Assembly: GCF_007570825.1 (NCBI RefSeq)
Contig: NZ_SUNB01000001.1
Span: forward strand, 1,364,001-1,428,000
Source: Pleionea sediminis
Lineage (GTDB): Bacteria; Pseudomonadota; Gammaproteobacteria; Enterobacterales; Kangiellaceae
Length of the DNA: 64,000 bases
Direction of reading: 5' to 3'
In this document: one piece after another, positions 54,501 through 62,578 of the stretch
Layout of the letters: every line of letters starts with the position of its first letter
Numbering within the stretch: position 1 is the stretch's first letter
Notes under the pieces: model-generated
Database searches by the model: none
Told to the model about the DNA's origin: nothing
What the model saw: the letters and a program-made list of their open reading frames with translations, nothing else
Position numbers and translations under genes: made by a program

Positions 54501-56017
54501 ATGAAAATAGATTACGACAAATACTATATAACCTAATTGGTAATGCGATTAAATATACAGACTCTGGTTTTGTAGAGATTACGGCTAGAGTAGTCGACGA
54601 CGTTGTAGAAATGTGTATAAAAGATAGCGGAGTTGGAATTCCAGAAAATAAGAAGTCCGTTATTTTTAAACCATTTGAGCAACTCGAAACGTCAGGTAAA
54701 AGTTTGAAAAGTGGTACCGGATTGGGTCTTGCTGTGACAAGACAGTTGGTTGAATTACATGGCGGAAATATCTGGTTAGAGTCGCAAACCGATGTTGGCT
54801 CCTCATTCTATTTTACATTACCGATTAATGAGCAACCGGCTACTGCAACTACTACCGTTATTGCAGAGGAGCACAAAGAGCTTCCTCCCATTACTCTAGT
54901 AAAGGAAACAAGTAATAAACAAACGCTTCCCGCCGCTGGGCATGCAAAAATACTTGTTGTCGATGACGATACATTAAATCGTCAAGTGCTCAACGACTTT
55001 TTGTCGATGCACAATTACTCCGTTACAGAAGCTGCGGATGGATTACAAGCCTTAGAAGCCATAAAAAGGGAGTCTTTTGATCTCGTAATACTCGATGTAA
55101 TGATGCCTCACATGTCCGGGTTTGAGGCAACAGAAAAGCTAAGGGAGCGATACTCTTTGCTGGAAATGCCTATTCTTTTACTATCGGCAAAAAATCAACC
55201 CGAAGACATCAATACCGGATTATCAGTAGGTGCAAACGACTATATCAGCAAGCCAATTGATAGAAAAATATTAATGGCCCGCGTATCTAACTTGCTCATG
55301 TTGCGTCAGGTTTACCACTCTCAGCAAGAGCGCGCTCAATTAAAAGCGATGGAACAAACTTGTGATCAGTTAAGTCGTTACTTTCCCAGACCTCTTGTCG
55401 AAAGAATATTAGACGGCGATGAAATGAAGGATATTCAACCCGAACGACGTTGCATCACTGTTCTATTTGCAGACCTCGTCGGCTTTACTCAATTTTCAGA
55501 TAGATTTGAACCCGAAACAGTTACTGATGTGCTAAATGAATTTCTAACAGAGATGAGCAAAATTGTCGCAAAACACCAAGGGTTGCTCAATGAAGTACTC
55601 GGTGATGGACTTGTAATATTATTTGGAGCATTAGAGCAACTCGATAAGCCGTCTCAAGCGATCAAAGCTATAGAACTAGCTATTGATATGAATAAAGCGA
55701 TCGAATCTCTTTCTGAAAAATGGCGAGCAACAGGATTGGAACAACAACTTAATTTACGTATTGGAGTTCATCAATCTTACGTCACTTTGGGCAACTTTGG
55801 CTCTGAAGAAATGATAGTTTTCAGAGCTATCGGAAGCGGTGTAAATTTAGCTGCACGCATTCAAGCTCTATGCGAGCCTGGTGACGTATTAGTAAGTTAC
55901 CCAGTATTTGCTCAAGGAGAATCAGTTTATAACTTTGAAGAGTTTGATGAAGTAAAGTTTAAAGGATTCAATCACAATCATAGAATCTACAAACTAATAA
56001 ATCAGAGTGAGTCGTAA
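51578..56017 (+). CDS. Hybrid two-component sensor with C-terminal class III nucleotide cyclase
   Basis: 1479 residues. Signal peptide about 1-38. A two-bladed Reg_prop propeller region (about 45-710) has many W-I-G-T-x-x-G-L repeats (LWIGTSNGLNLY, LWIGTHNGLNLL). A Y_Y_Y domain (about 715-805), one membrane helix (about 815-838) and HisKA with H870 in TSHELRTPLNGIIG follow. The HATPase has NLIGNAIKYT, KDSGVGIPE and GTGLGLAV. The REC domain (about 1122-1240) has D1173 in LVILDVMMP. The cyclase domain (about 1290-1465) keeps both metal Asp (D1299 in FADLVGFT, D1343 in LGDG) and VNLAAR. The adenine-selecting Lys position is E1339 (NEVLGDG), and the second selectivity site is R1416. Signal input is periplasmic, output a cyclic nucleotide; substrate uncertain. 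Confidence 0.9.
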   Translation: MKLKFSLFSSTVFRLRKASYLLFFCLLVLTGIQTAHSNSYLEKLSFNHITSAEGLPQNTVTSIIQDRHGFLWIGTHYGLHRYDGYEFISYNYDPRDENSISSNVITAILEAPDGKIWVGTAQKGLNKFDPETGKFTRYTASASDFDSISHNHINALHIDKQNRLWIGTSNGLNLYQEKEENFVYIYYNPLDDQTIPRGSVTAISSDGQNNLFVATTEMLSWFDTQQMTFKRFSEPDSPSRITELFLDEDNTLWIGTQLQGLFHLNQRNNRFKQYIHNPNDKTTISSNYIQTILRDSKGNLWIGTEQGGLNLKPRARKQFYHFQKNAADIHSISINDILTVTEDKSGQIWIGTAGGGINKTTPHFQNFSRLQHSPFDTNSLSHNFVWNIKQDKNDDIWFATLSGINRYTPETQNFEHFQTLYDQDGREISNRITALTTTQDGYIWFGTQQGQVVRFNPSESGRAETFDRGSTDSFIPGRFSNNRIRLMMRDRMNNIWVSTDEGLAVLSSESGEIIEDFREASMGELGTSVVYTIFQDDQGIMWFGTWDSGLQRYDPEFRQTRTFQSQTNNQFSLSDNTVRSIHQDNQGNLWIGTHNGLNLLNSEDRIKGNFRFYSFTENDGLPNNSIYSITTDDSGYLWVGTNRGLSRFQPSTKEFKNFSIVDGLPAAEFNGNSVLKSNDGLLYFGSVSGVAVINPNGITSSQYRPPQVFTQLSINGNNYFENNRWSPLSEVVLEYDQNNIQLKFSALDFQIPERIKYAYRLDPYETEWKEVQGKNSVQYGNLSPGIYTFEFKSTNSDQIWFENIKTLKITINPPLWATWWAYSLYVFLLLSLIGWYMYRHSQKLHEQQRINEHLRRVDKLKDDFLANTSHELRTPLNGIIGIAESLREGIAGQLNDKTLGHLNLIIDSGKQLAHQVNEILDFKKLRHHGLLLNRGLVDLRVASKVVINLLKPLADEKQLQLTNSLPQFLPPVYADENRLRQILYNLIGNAIKYTDSGFVEITARVVDDVVEMCIKDSGVGIPENKKSVIFKPFEQLETSGKSLKSGTGLGLAVTRQLVELHGGNIWLESQTDVGSSFYFTLPINEQPATATTTVIAEEHKELPPITLVKETSNKQTLPAAGHAKILVVDDDTLNRQVLNDFLSMHNYSVTEAADGLQALEAIKRESFDLVILDVMMPHMSGFEATEKLRERYSLLEMPILLLSAKNQPEDINTGLSVGANDYISKPIDRKILMARVSNLLMLRQVYHSQQERAQLKAMEQTCDQLSRYFPRPLVERILDGDEMKDIQPERRCITVLFADLVGFTQFSDRFEPETVTDVLNEFLTEMSKIVAKHQGLLNEVLGDGLVILFGALEQLDKPSQAIKAIELAIDMNKAIESLSEKWRATGLEQQLNLRIGVHQSYVTLGNFGSEEMIVFRAIGSGVNLAARIQALCEPGDVLVSYPVFAQGESVYNFEEFDEVKFKGFNHNHRIYKLINQSES

Positions 56018-56021
56018 TTAT

Positions 56022-56561
56022 TTAACTGGTTTGATTGGGTTCAGGAAGTTTTGCTAGGCGTTTATTTTCAGAATCAATCCAACGTTTCACTTTAACAATC
56101 CATTCTTCAGCGCTCCGTTTATCTTCATCATTCAGAGTATTAGTCAGCTCTTCAAGCGAAGATTTGGCATTTTTCTTAACATTCCTGGCGACAGGACTTG
56201 AGTTTTCGGCTGCGAGCTTAAACCATACAGCCGCCATCATTTTACTTTCTCCAACGCCACTACCTCGGTAATAAAGCACACCCAAATTATATTGAGCACC
56301 GGCGTGGTTACGAATTGCCGCTTGAAAATAATATTCGACAGCTTTTGGCAAATTTTGATGGATGGATGTATCACTCGGAGGAGATAAGTATAAGTTACCC
56401 AATAGGAATTGTGCGTTAGGATCGCCAAGCTCAGCCTGATGCTTTAAGCGACCAAGCTGAGTAAAATATATCGACGTCCCGCCCTGCCGGTAGTTAGTAC
56501 TGCCAGCATAAACGAAGTTTATCATCAATATAATTGTTAAAATTACAATTCTAACCGCCAT
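56022..56561 (-). CDS. Secreted Sel1-repeat protein
   Basis: 179 residues: signal peptide (IVILTIILMINFVYAGS), then Sel1/TPR-like repeats: LKHQAELGDPNAQFLLGNLY, AVEYYFQAAIRNHAGAQYNL, GVLYYRGSGVGESKMMAAVW and the AAENSSPVARN segment. Such repeats mediate protein-protein contacts in the periplasm. It is convergent with the hybrid kinase (4 bases between stops) and divergent from the CRP-like gene. Confidence 0.85.
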   Translation of the reverse strand: MAVRIVILTIILMINFVYAGSTNYRQGGTSIYFTQLGRLKHQAELGDPNAQFLLGNLYLSPPSDTSIHQNLPKAVEYYFQAAIRNHAGAQYNLGVLYYRGSGVGESKMMAAVWFKLAAENSSPVARNVKKNAKSSLEELTNTLNDEDKRSAEEWIVKVKRWIDSENKRLAKLPEPNQTS

Positions 56562-56760
56562 ACAACCGGCTTCAACGCTACCTATTCGACACTTTTAAGG
56601 AGCAAAACTCGCGCCTTTTTTTCAAGTTAATCTATTTTATTGCTATCAATCTATACTAATAATTACTATTCTATATCAATTGGTACTATTCACACTTGCA
56701 AGACACATTGCTTGATAGTCTCCTATTAAGACTAATGTGTAAACAAAGGTCTGCAAGCTG

Positions 56761-57444
56761 ATGATTCAATCAAGTCAAAAACAGAGTATAAAATCTATGG
56801 AACTAAACGAATTTCCAATATTTAGCGACTTAGACCAAAACATCACTCAAGAAATAAGCCAGTTGCTTCATTACCGCTTATTTCCTAAGAAAACCCAGAT
56901 TGTAGTTGAGGGCGATCCCTCACATAGTATGTATTTTATCTTGGAAGGCAGGGTGAAAGTATACCTAGACGACGAAACTGGGAAAGAGATCGTGGTAAAT
57001 ATTCACGAAAAGGGTCAATTCTTTGGTGAACTAGGATTAATCGAGGGAATACCTCGCACCGCGTCAGTCATGACGCTCGAAGATACGCGTCTCGGTATAC
57101 TTAATGAGCAAGACTTTCAGAAAGCAATGGCATCTTATCCGCAGTTTTCTATGAAGATGATGCATAACTTGGTAACTCGTCTTCGTGAGGCTACAGAGAC
57201 CATCAGAAAACTGGGTTTAATGGATGTTTATCGCAGAATCGTGGTGACATTTTTAAATATGGCGGAAGAACGCGATGGACAATGGATTATCAAAGAGAAA
57301 TTAACTCAGCAAAATATCGCTAATCGAGTCGGGGCATCTCGAGAAATGGTCGCCCGAATCTTGAAAGATCTACGGACAGGTCAATATATCTCCATGGACG
57401 ATGGTTATATAGTGATCAACAAGGCTTTACCGCACTCTTGGTAG
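56761..57444 (+). CDS. CRP/FNR-family transcription regulator (CRP-like)
   Basis: 227 residues: cyclic-nucleotide-binding beta-roll (about 18-130: HYRLFPKKTQIVVEGDPSHS, FILEGRVKVYLDDETGKEIV, GQFFGELGLIEGIPRTASV), long dimer helix, and an HTH (about 180-205: LTQQNIANRVGASREMVARI). The phosphate cassette reads FFGELGLIEGIPRTASV, close to 'GELAL..g.pRaAtv' of cAMP-binding CRP, but true Crp is about 210 residues and this is a paralogue. No N-terminal Cys cluster, so it is not an oxygen-sensing FNR. A second start at 56797 is possible. It is a candidate receptor for the product of the cyclase encoded 0.7 kb upstream (inference). Confidence 0.88.
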   Translation: MIQSSQKQSIKSMELNEFPIFSDLDQNITQEISQLLHYRLFPKKTQIVVEGDPSHSMYFILEGRVKVYLDDETGKEIVVNIHEKGQFFGELGLIEGIPRTASVMTLEDTRLGILNEQDFQKAMASYPQFSMKMMHNLVTRLREATETIRKLGLMDVYRRIVVTFLNMAEERDGQWIIKEKLTQQNIANRVGASREMVARILKDLRTGQYISMDDGYIVINKALPHSW

Positions 57445-57463
57445 CTTTCATTCTTGACTATAC

Positions 57464-57498
57464 AACCACTCAAAAAAACACTATTTTTTTGAGTGGTT
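57464..57498. terminator. Bidirectional terminator between the CRP-like and HisA-like genes
   Basis: AACCACTCAAAAAAA pairs perfectly with TTTTTTTGAGTGGTT (57464-57478 with 57484-57498), loop CACTA. It lies 20 bases after the CRP-like stop and 10 bases beyond the HisA-like stop on the other strand. Confidence 0.85.
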
Positions 57499-57507
57499 AA
57501 TATTAAG

Positions 57508-58233
57508 TTAATGAGTCAGTGCTGAAATTGCCTCGTGAAAACTGAACTGTCCTTCGAACATTGGCTTACCAACAGTAACACCGTGCAACGCTTTAAAACC
57601 TGGACCAGCCAGTCCTAATAAATCATGACGTGAAAGAACGCCGCCATGAGCAATCACCGGTAATTTGATTTTTGAAGCTAGCTCACCCGCAGCCATTAAA
57701 CTATGGCCATTAACATGCCCTTTCTCAGGAATTTCCGTAAACATTAGTGCAGACACTTCTTCATCTTCAAGCGCTTGAATCCAATCATCAAAAGATAAAT
57801 CTGGAGTCGGGCAATAACCATTTCGCCAAACCTGAGCTCGAACATCCATACCGATAACAATATTTTTCCCCATTTCCACAAGTATCAATTCCAATTGCTC
57901 TGGTTGACGCAATAATCGACCACCCACAGTTACTAAATCAGCTCCCGAATCTAACCAAATTTGAATGTCTTCTGAAGAACAGACGCCGCCACTCACTTGG
58001 AAAATTAAATCAGGAAATTGTTGTTTTAGTTTGGTAACGAGTGAAAGATGCTCGGGTTGTCTGTTTCGGATCGCATCCACATCCACAAGTTGAATTTGCT
58101 TAGCCCCATGTTCAACCAACTCAGCACACAAATCAGCGGGATCGTCCATAATTAATTTTTGCTTGGATGCTTTTGATTGGGTATGAACACAGCGGCCAGA
58201 TTTAATATCTAAAACTGGAATCGCTAACATCAT
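57508..58233 (-). CDS. Divergent HisA/HisF-like TIM-barrel protein
   Basis: 241 residues with the HisA/HisF plan: IPVLDIKSGRCVH with Asp9, IQLVDVDA, FQVSGGVCSSEDIQIWLDSG, VTVGGRLLRQP, VIGMDVR with Asp130, and PVIAHGGVLSRHDL with the final VTVGKPMFEG. Both catalytic Asp positions are kept. However, the loop where HisA has R-D-G-T reads EKGH (170-173), the first loop lacks the usual RLxQGD, and the first GGG is SGG. It is alone, not in a his operon. It may be a paralogue with another aminoaldose-type substrate, or a degenerate HisA. No his genes are in the window. Confidence 0.7.
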   Translation of the reverse strand: MMLAIPVLDIKSGRCVHTQSKASKQKLIMDDPADLCAELVEHGAKQIQLVDVDAIRNRQPEHLSLVTKLKQQFPDLIFQVSGGVCSSEDIQIWLDSGADLVTVGGRLLRQPEQLELILVEMGKNIVIGMDVRAQVWRNGYCPTPDLSFDDWIQALEDEEVSALMFTEIPEKGHVNGHSLMAAGELASKIKLPVIAHGGVLSRHDLLGLAGPGFKALHGVTVGKPMFEGQFSFHEAISALTH

Positions 58234-58391
58234 ATTTTCCCAAATTGTACCCTCTTAATCACTATAGACATATTACGAGCAAAAGTCTGCTGTAAAAAGT
58301 AGAAACAATTCTCTAAAACAACATTAATTGCGTAAAGAAAAGTTTAATGGCAAACTACTCTCCGCGAAACGTGTAATAAGGTACTTTTAAA

Positions 58392-58676
58392 GTGTTCCGT
58401 AACTCTCTGTTTATAGGATTATTCATTACAGTCTGGGGTCTATCTCAGCTGTCATTGATTGATCATGTATACAGTGCTGATCATACCAATGACACAGTTT
58501 GTGAGTGGTGTTTCAATCTATCGAACAACGATGATGATGTTACAATCACAAATACCCCTTATCTTTTAGCTATTTCAAAGCAAAAAGAAACTCCCTTTAG
58601 CGATAACTCAGATAAGTATTGCTCTTCAGCGAACATTGCTTATCACTGTCGCGCACCACCAAGTCTTACCTTTTAA
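58392..58676 (+). CDS. Small secreted protein upstream of a ZnuD-like receptor
   Basis: 94 residues, GTG start. Signal peptide about 1-28 (SLFIGLFITVWGLSQLSLID). The short mature part has four Cys (TVCEWCFNLSN and KYCSSANIAYHCRAPPS) and several His, which would suit metal binding. The family is not certain; it resembles DUF2946-type small proteins found by copper/zinc receptors only in general form. It lies 165 bases before the His-rich TonB receptor on the same strand, so shared regulation is plausible. Confidence 0.6.
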   Translation: MFRNSLFIGLFITVWGLSQLSLIDHVYSADHTNDTVCEWCFNLSNNDDDVTITNTPYLLAISKQKETPFSDNSDKYCSSANIAYHCRAPPSLTF

Positions 58677-58726
58677 CTTCATATAAATTTCTTTACGGTC
58701 TGCTTTCTTTTAAGCGGTTTAGTTTT

Positions 58727-58746
58727 GTTAATGATATTCAATAATC
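58727..58746 (+). promoter_or_regulatory. Possible metalloregulator box before the His-rich TonB receptor
   Basis: GTTAATGATATTCAATAATC gives 13 of 18 matches to three Fur hexamers (GATAAT GATAAT CATTAT), with its second part degenerate. A Zur reading (TGTTATA-N-TATAACA) matches less well. It lies about 95 bases before the receptor start. Confidence 0.3.
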
Positions 58747-58841
58747 TGTAAATTAAGCAGATCCGTTTGATTTTTTATTCTTAAATATTCTGTTTTTTAA
58801 ACAGGCAATTTTTGTTTTCGTGTTTAACGTAGGTAACTTGT

Positions 58842-61175
58842 ATGTACAATAAAACTATAAAGCTTATAGCTCTTGCAGCTTTGTGCTCAAACGCATTCGC
58901 TGCAAAATTTTCGGGTCAATTAGTCAATCATCAGAATCAACCACTAACTGATACTTTAGTTAAAGTTCGTGGCAGCGACTTATCACAAACTACAGATGCA
59001 AATGGTAAATTCATTTTCGATCTGCCTCCTGGACAATACACATTGGATATTAAAGCAGGTCAACAAGGCCACTTTCACCAATCAATTTCTGTCGATGAAA
59101 ATTCAGAAGTAAAGGTTATTCACGTTGATGTGCAACATGAACGTAAAGTTGTCATAACTGCAAATCCGCTCGAACACACAAAACTCGATATGGCAGCACC
59201 CGCCATCGTAATGTCGGGTGATGAGCTAATTAAAAAGCGCGCCGCAAGTATTGGCGATATGTTGCAATTAGAACCAGGCATGAGCGTTTCATCTTTCGGA
59301 CCATCAGTTTCACGTCCAATCATTCGTGGTTTATCTGGCGGCAGAGTCTTAATGACAACAAATCAAATGTCGGTTCAAGATGCATCAACCACTAGCGCCG
59401 ATCACGACGTTTCGCTTGAACCACTGCTCGCTAATCAAATTGAAGTTCTAAAAGGGCCAGCCACTCTGCTTTACGGAAGTGGAGCAATTGGTGGTGTAGT
59501 TAACGTCACTGACAATCGCATCAATCCAGAGGGTGCATTAGAAACAAATGGTGGCATCGAAGCACGATTTGGCGACAGCGCCACAGGCGAAGAATCTATT
59601 GTTGCAACAATAACTGGCGGAACAGAGAGCTTTGCCTGGCATTTTGACGCATTCAGTTCAAAGTTCAACGACATCGAAATACCAGGAGAAGCCGAGTCAG
59701 AAGCACTGCATGAAGCAGAAGGTCATGAAGAACATGAAGAACATGAAGGCGAAGAGCATGAAGAAGAGAGCCGCGGCGTTTTAGAAAACAGTCGTTCCGA
59801 AAGTGATGGTGCAAGTATCGGTTTAACTTGGAATGGTACATGGGGGTACTTTGGTTTATCTGTTAATCAAATCGATAAGCTCTATGGTGTTCCTGGCCAC
59901 GCTCATGGAGAAGAACACGCCGAAGGAGGCGAGGCTCATGAAGAAGAGCATGAAGGTGAAGAGCACGAAGAAGGAGTATTCATCGATTTAGAACAAACTC
60001 GCTGGGATATTCAAGGTCAAATTAACCAACCTTTCAGTAATATCGATGAGTGGTTTATCGGCTGGTCTTACACCGATTATCAGCACGTAGAGCTTGAGGG
60101 TGAAGAAATAGGCACAATGTTTGACAATGAAGCAATGGAATTAAGAAGCTACATGAAGCATTCGCCTTTGAACAATTGGGAGGGAATTTGGGGCTTGCAA
60201 TATTCCGACCGTGACTTTTCGGCCATCGGTGACGAAGCTTTTGTACCGCCTTCGCAAACACAATCCGGTGCAATATTCCTCGTTGAAGAGAAGCGATTCG
60301 GAGATTGGAAGCTCGAGCTAGGTGCCCGACTAGAAAGCCAATCAGTAAAAATTGATGGCGAATCAGAGAAAGATTTTGCAACTACGAGTTTATCCATTGG
60401 TTCAGTTTATAACTTTAGTAAAAACAGAAAGTTTGCAATTAACTTATCTCAAGCAGAAAGAGCGCCAACCGCTGAGGAATTGTTTTCATTTGGCGAACAC
60501 GCAGCTACACAAACTTTCGAATTAGGAAATGCAAACCTGGATAAAGAAGTATCCTACAATCTCGATATTTCATGGCGCTTTAGTTCAGAGTCTATGAGCT
60601 CAGAAATAAACGTCTATTGGAACCAGTTCCATGATTTCATTTATGGTGAGTTTCTAGCTAATAATGGTTTTATCACCGACAGAAATGGTCAAGTTGTTGC
60701 TATCGAAGAAGATTTACCTATCATAAGGCAAACTCAAGACAGTGCTTCTTTCCGCGGTTTAGAAATTCAAATAAATGCTAATATTATGGAGTCTAATGGT
60801 TTTGGTTTAGACTTAGGATTAATGGCAGATTATTTGGAAGCAGAGCTTGATAATGGAGAATATATTCCAAGAATTCCTCCCTTAAAATATGGCTTCAGCC
60901 TACAGTTCACTCAAGATAATTTTAATGCGGATTTAAACTGGACGCGTTTCGAAGATCAAGAGCATATTGCTCAAGGTGAGCTACCAACCGAAGGATTTGA
61001 CATGCTTGATTTAGACGTATCTTATCGGTTATTTAGTCAGAACCATGAAGCCTTGTTTTTCTTTAGAGCAAAGAATTTACTCGACGAAGAAGCGCGCGAT
61101 CATTCTTCTTTCTTGAAAGATCTTGCGCCAAGAGCTGGAAGAAACTTTTTAGCGGGTATTCGCTATCAGTTTTAA
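58842..61175 (+). CDS. TonB-dependent receptor with His/Glu-rich loops, ZnuD-like
   Basis: 777 residues: signal peptide about 1-20, a carboxypeptidase-regulatory-like domain (about 22-95: SGQLVNHQNQPLTDTLVKVR), plug (about 115-225: IGDMLQLEPGMSVSSFGPSV, RPIIRGLSGGRVLM, LLYGSGAIGGVVNV) and a barrel ending in NFLAGIRYQF. Two extracellular-type insertions (about 288-310 and 352-378) are runs of His and Glu (GHEEHEEHEGEEHEEE and EEHEGEEHEEG). ZnuD-type zinc receptors have such loops, so zinc (or another divalent metal) import is the best guess. Confidence 0.88.
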   Translation: MYNKTIKLIALAALCSNAFAAKFSGQLVNHQNQPLTDTLVKVRGSDLSQTTDANGKFIFDLPPGQYTLDIKAGQQGHFHQSISVDENSEVKVIHVDVQHERKVVITANPLEHTKLDMAAPAIVMSGDELIKKRAASIGDMLQLEPGMSVSSFGPSVSRPIIRGLSGGRVLMTTNQMSVQDASTTSADHDVSLEPLLANQIEVLKGPATLLYGSGAIGGVVNVTDNRINPEGALETNGGIEARFGDSATGEESIVATITGGTESFAWHFDAFSSKFNDIEIPGEAESEALHEAEGHEEHEEHEGEEHEEESRGVLENSRSESDGASIGLTWNGTWGYFGLSVNQIDKLYGVPGHAHGEEHAEGGEAHEEEHEGEEHEEGVFIDLEQTRWDIQGQINQPFSNIDEWFIGWSYTDYQHVELEGEEIGTMFDNEAMELRSYMKHSPLNNWEGIWGLQYSDRDFSAIGDEAFVPPSQTQSGAIFLVEEKRFGDWKLELGARLESQSVKIDGESEKDFATTSLSIGSVYNFSKNRKFAINLSQAERAPTAEELFSFGEHAATQTFELGNANLDKEVSYNLDISWRFSSESMSSEINVYWNQFHDFIYGEFLANNGFITDRNGQVVAIEEDLPIIRQTQDSASFRGLEIQINANIMESNGFGLDLGLMADYLEAELDNGEYIPRIPPLKYGFSLQFTQDNFNADLNWTRFEDQEHIAQGELPTEGFDMLDLDVSYRLFSQNHEALFFFRAKNLLDEEARDHSSFLKDLAPRAGRNFLAGIRYQF

Positions 61176-61186
61176 TCTAAAGAATG

Positions 61187-61209
61187 ACCGGCAGTTAATT
61201 ACTGCCGGT
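61187..61209. terminator. Stem-loop between the TonB receptor and rarD
   Basis: ACCGGCAGT / ACTGCCGGT (61187-61195 with 61201-61209), loop TAATT. On the plus strand a T-rich stretch (TTAGCTTTATTTTTT) follows, fitting termination of the receptor transcript. The hairpin overlaps the rarD stop codon. Confidence 0.65.
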
Positions 61210-62118
61210 TAGCTTTATTTTTTCCATCTGCTTTCGGTAACGCTTTACAAAGCTATCCGCCAAGTACAAACTCAAAGCCAACCAAATTAATCCAAAAGTA
61301 ATCCCTTTTTGCCAATCAAAAGGCTCTTGATAAACAACAACCGCTAACATAAATGTCATTGTCGGTGCTATAAATTGCAAAAAACCTATCGCGTAAAGCG
61401 GCAATCGACGAGCTCCAATGGCAAAAAGAATTAAAGGAACAGCAGTTATTATACCGCCGGCAGCTAATGTCAAATCGGTTTCAGAAGAGTGATTTAAAAA
61501 GCTTGCCGATCCTTGATACAAAAAATAAAGAATTGCACCGAATGCGATTGGAAAAGCAAACAAGGTTTCTGTCAGTAATCCATTCATTGAATCAACAGGG
61601 GTATGTTTTCTTACTAGCCCATAAAGTGCAAATGTAAGGGCTAACGCCAGACTTAACCAGGGAATTTGACCAACTAATACTATTTGATTAAGAACTCCTA
61701 AACCTGCAATGAACACAGCTATCGATTGAAGTCGACTCATTCTCTCTTTTAGAATAATTACTCCCAATAAAATCGATAGTAATGGATTGATAAAGTATCC
61801 CAAACTGGTATCTAACACTCGGTCATTGACTACTGCCCATGTAAAGATAAACCAGTTATTTGAAACAAGAACCGTGCTTAATAGCAACATCCATCGAAGT
61901 TTTTTGTTTTTCCAAATGGCAATCACACCGACTGGTGCTCTGAGTAATGCCATAAAAATTAAAACCGTTGGAACACACCAGGCAATACGATGCATTAGAA
62001 TTTCTAAAGCATTAACATGAGTCAATGCTTTGAAGTAAACGGGTATCAACCCCCACCATAAAAACGCAGCGATCGCTGCAAAATATCCACGCTGTTTTTC
62101 TTGTTCTAAACTATTCAT
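61195..62118 (-). CDS. rarD: RarD-family EamA transporter
   Basis: 307 residues, about ten helices. The N-terminus QRGYFAAIAAFLWWGLIPVY and the segments ALEILMHRIAWCVP and NWFIFTWAV are hallmarks of RarD ('chloramphenicol-sensitive protein'). The role is transport of an unknown substrate. The gene follows yigI after 4 bases; the rarD-yigI pair is conserved in E. coli, which supports both calls. Confidence 0.92.
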   Translation of the reverse strand: MNSLEQEKQRGYFAAIAAFLWWGLIPVYFKALTHVNALEILMHRIAWCVPTVLIFMALLRAPVGVIAIWKNKKLRWMLLLSTVLVSNNWFIFTWAVVNDRVLDTSLGYFINPLLSILLGVIILKERMSRLQSIAVFIAGLGVLNQIVLVGQIPWLSLALALTFALYGLVRKHTPVDSMNGLLTETLFAFPIAFGAILYFLYQGSASFLNHSSETDLTLAAGGIITAVPLILFAIGARRLPLYAIGFLQFIAPTMTFMLAVVVYQEPFDWQKGITFGLIWLALSLYLADSFVKRYRKQMEKIKLTGSN

Positions 62119-62122
62119 TCAA

Positions 62123-62578
62123 TCAGCCAATCAAATAGGTGCCCGTTCCGAGCGCTATCAAAATCCCTTCTTCATTATGAAGTTCCATTCTGACAACAGC
62201 TACTTTATTTCCAGCTCGGAGAATTTTTGCCGTTGCTTCAAAAACAGAACCCCGGCCCGGTCTTACATAATCGATACGTAAATCAATGGTCCCTAACTTC
62301 GCAATTTTATCCAGCAATTCTTGTTGATGTGTTTCTGGGTTTTTCTGCATTAATCCAATTGCCGCCATAATGCCACCCGCGACATCGATAGAGCTGGCAA
62401 TTACACCGCCGTGCAATATACCTTGGACAAAATTCCCGACAAGCTCTGGTTTGTTATCGAATTCTACACTGCATATTTCTCTCTCACATTGTTTTATTCG
62501 CAAACCGATTAACTTGTTAAAGGGTATTTTTTCGCTAAATGTTGTTGCTATCTGCTTAATTAACTCTGGTTTAGTCAT
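62123..62578 (-). CDS. yigI: Hotdog-fold thioesterase, YigI family
   Basis: 151 residues from MTKPELIKQI. The PaaI-like hotdog is shown by FNKLIGLRIKQCE, GNFVQGILHGGVIASSIDVA with the catalytic-type HGG, and IDLRIDYVRPGRGSVFEATA. Members hydrolyse acyl-CoA thioesters. The upstream in-frame ATG at 62590 is possible, but the chosen one matches the family start. It is translated just before rarD. Confidence 0.88.
   Translation of the reverse strand: MTKPELIKQIATTFSEKIPFNKLIGLRIKQCEREICSVEFDNKPELVGNFVQGILHGGVIASSIDVAGGIMAAIGLMQKNPETHQQELLDKIAKLGTIDLRIDYVRPGRGSVFEATAKILRAGNKVAVVRMELHNEEGILIALGTGTYLIG

Noticed and set aside
43353-57444. Idea that the CRP-like protein at 56761 binds the FNR-type boxes of the window
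   Set aside because: Its recognition helix (SREMVARI) is CRP-like and expects TGTGA half-sites, and the protein lacks FNR cysteines. A separate Fnr elsewhere is more likely.
58360-58392. Zur box before the small secreted protein
   Set aside because: GAAACGT resembles one half of a Zur site, but the second half is absent and the overall match is poor.
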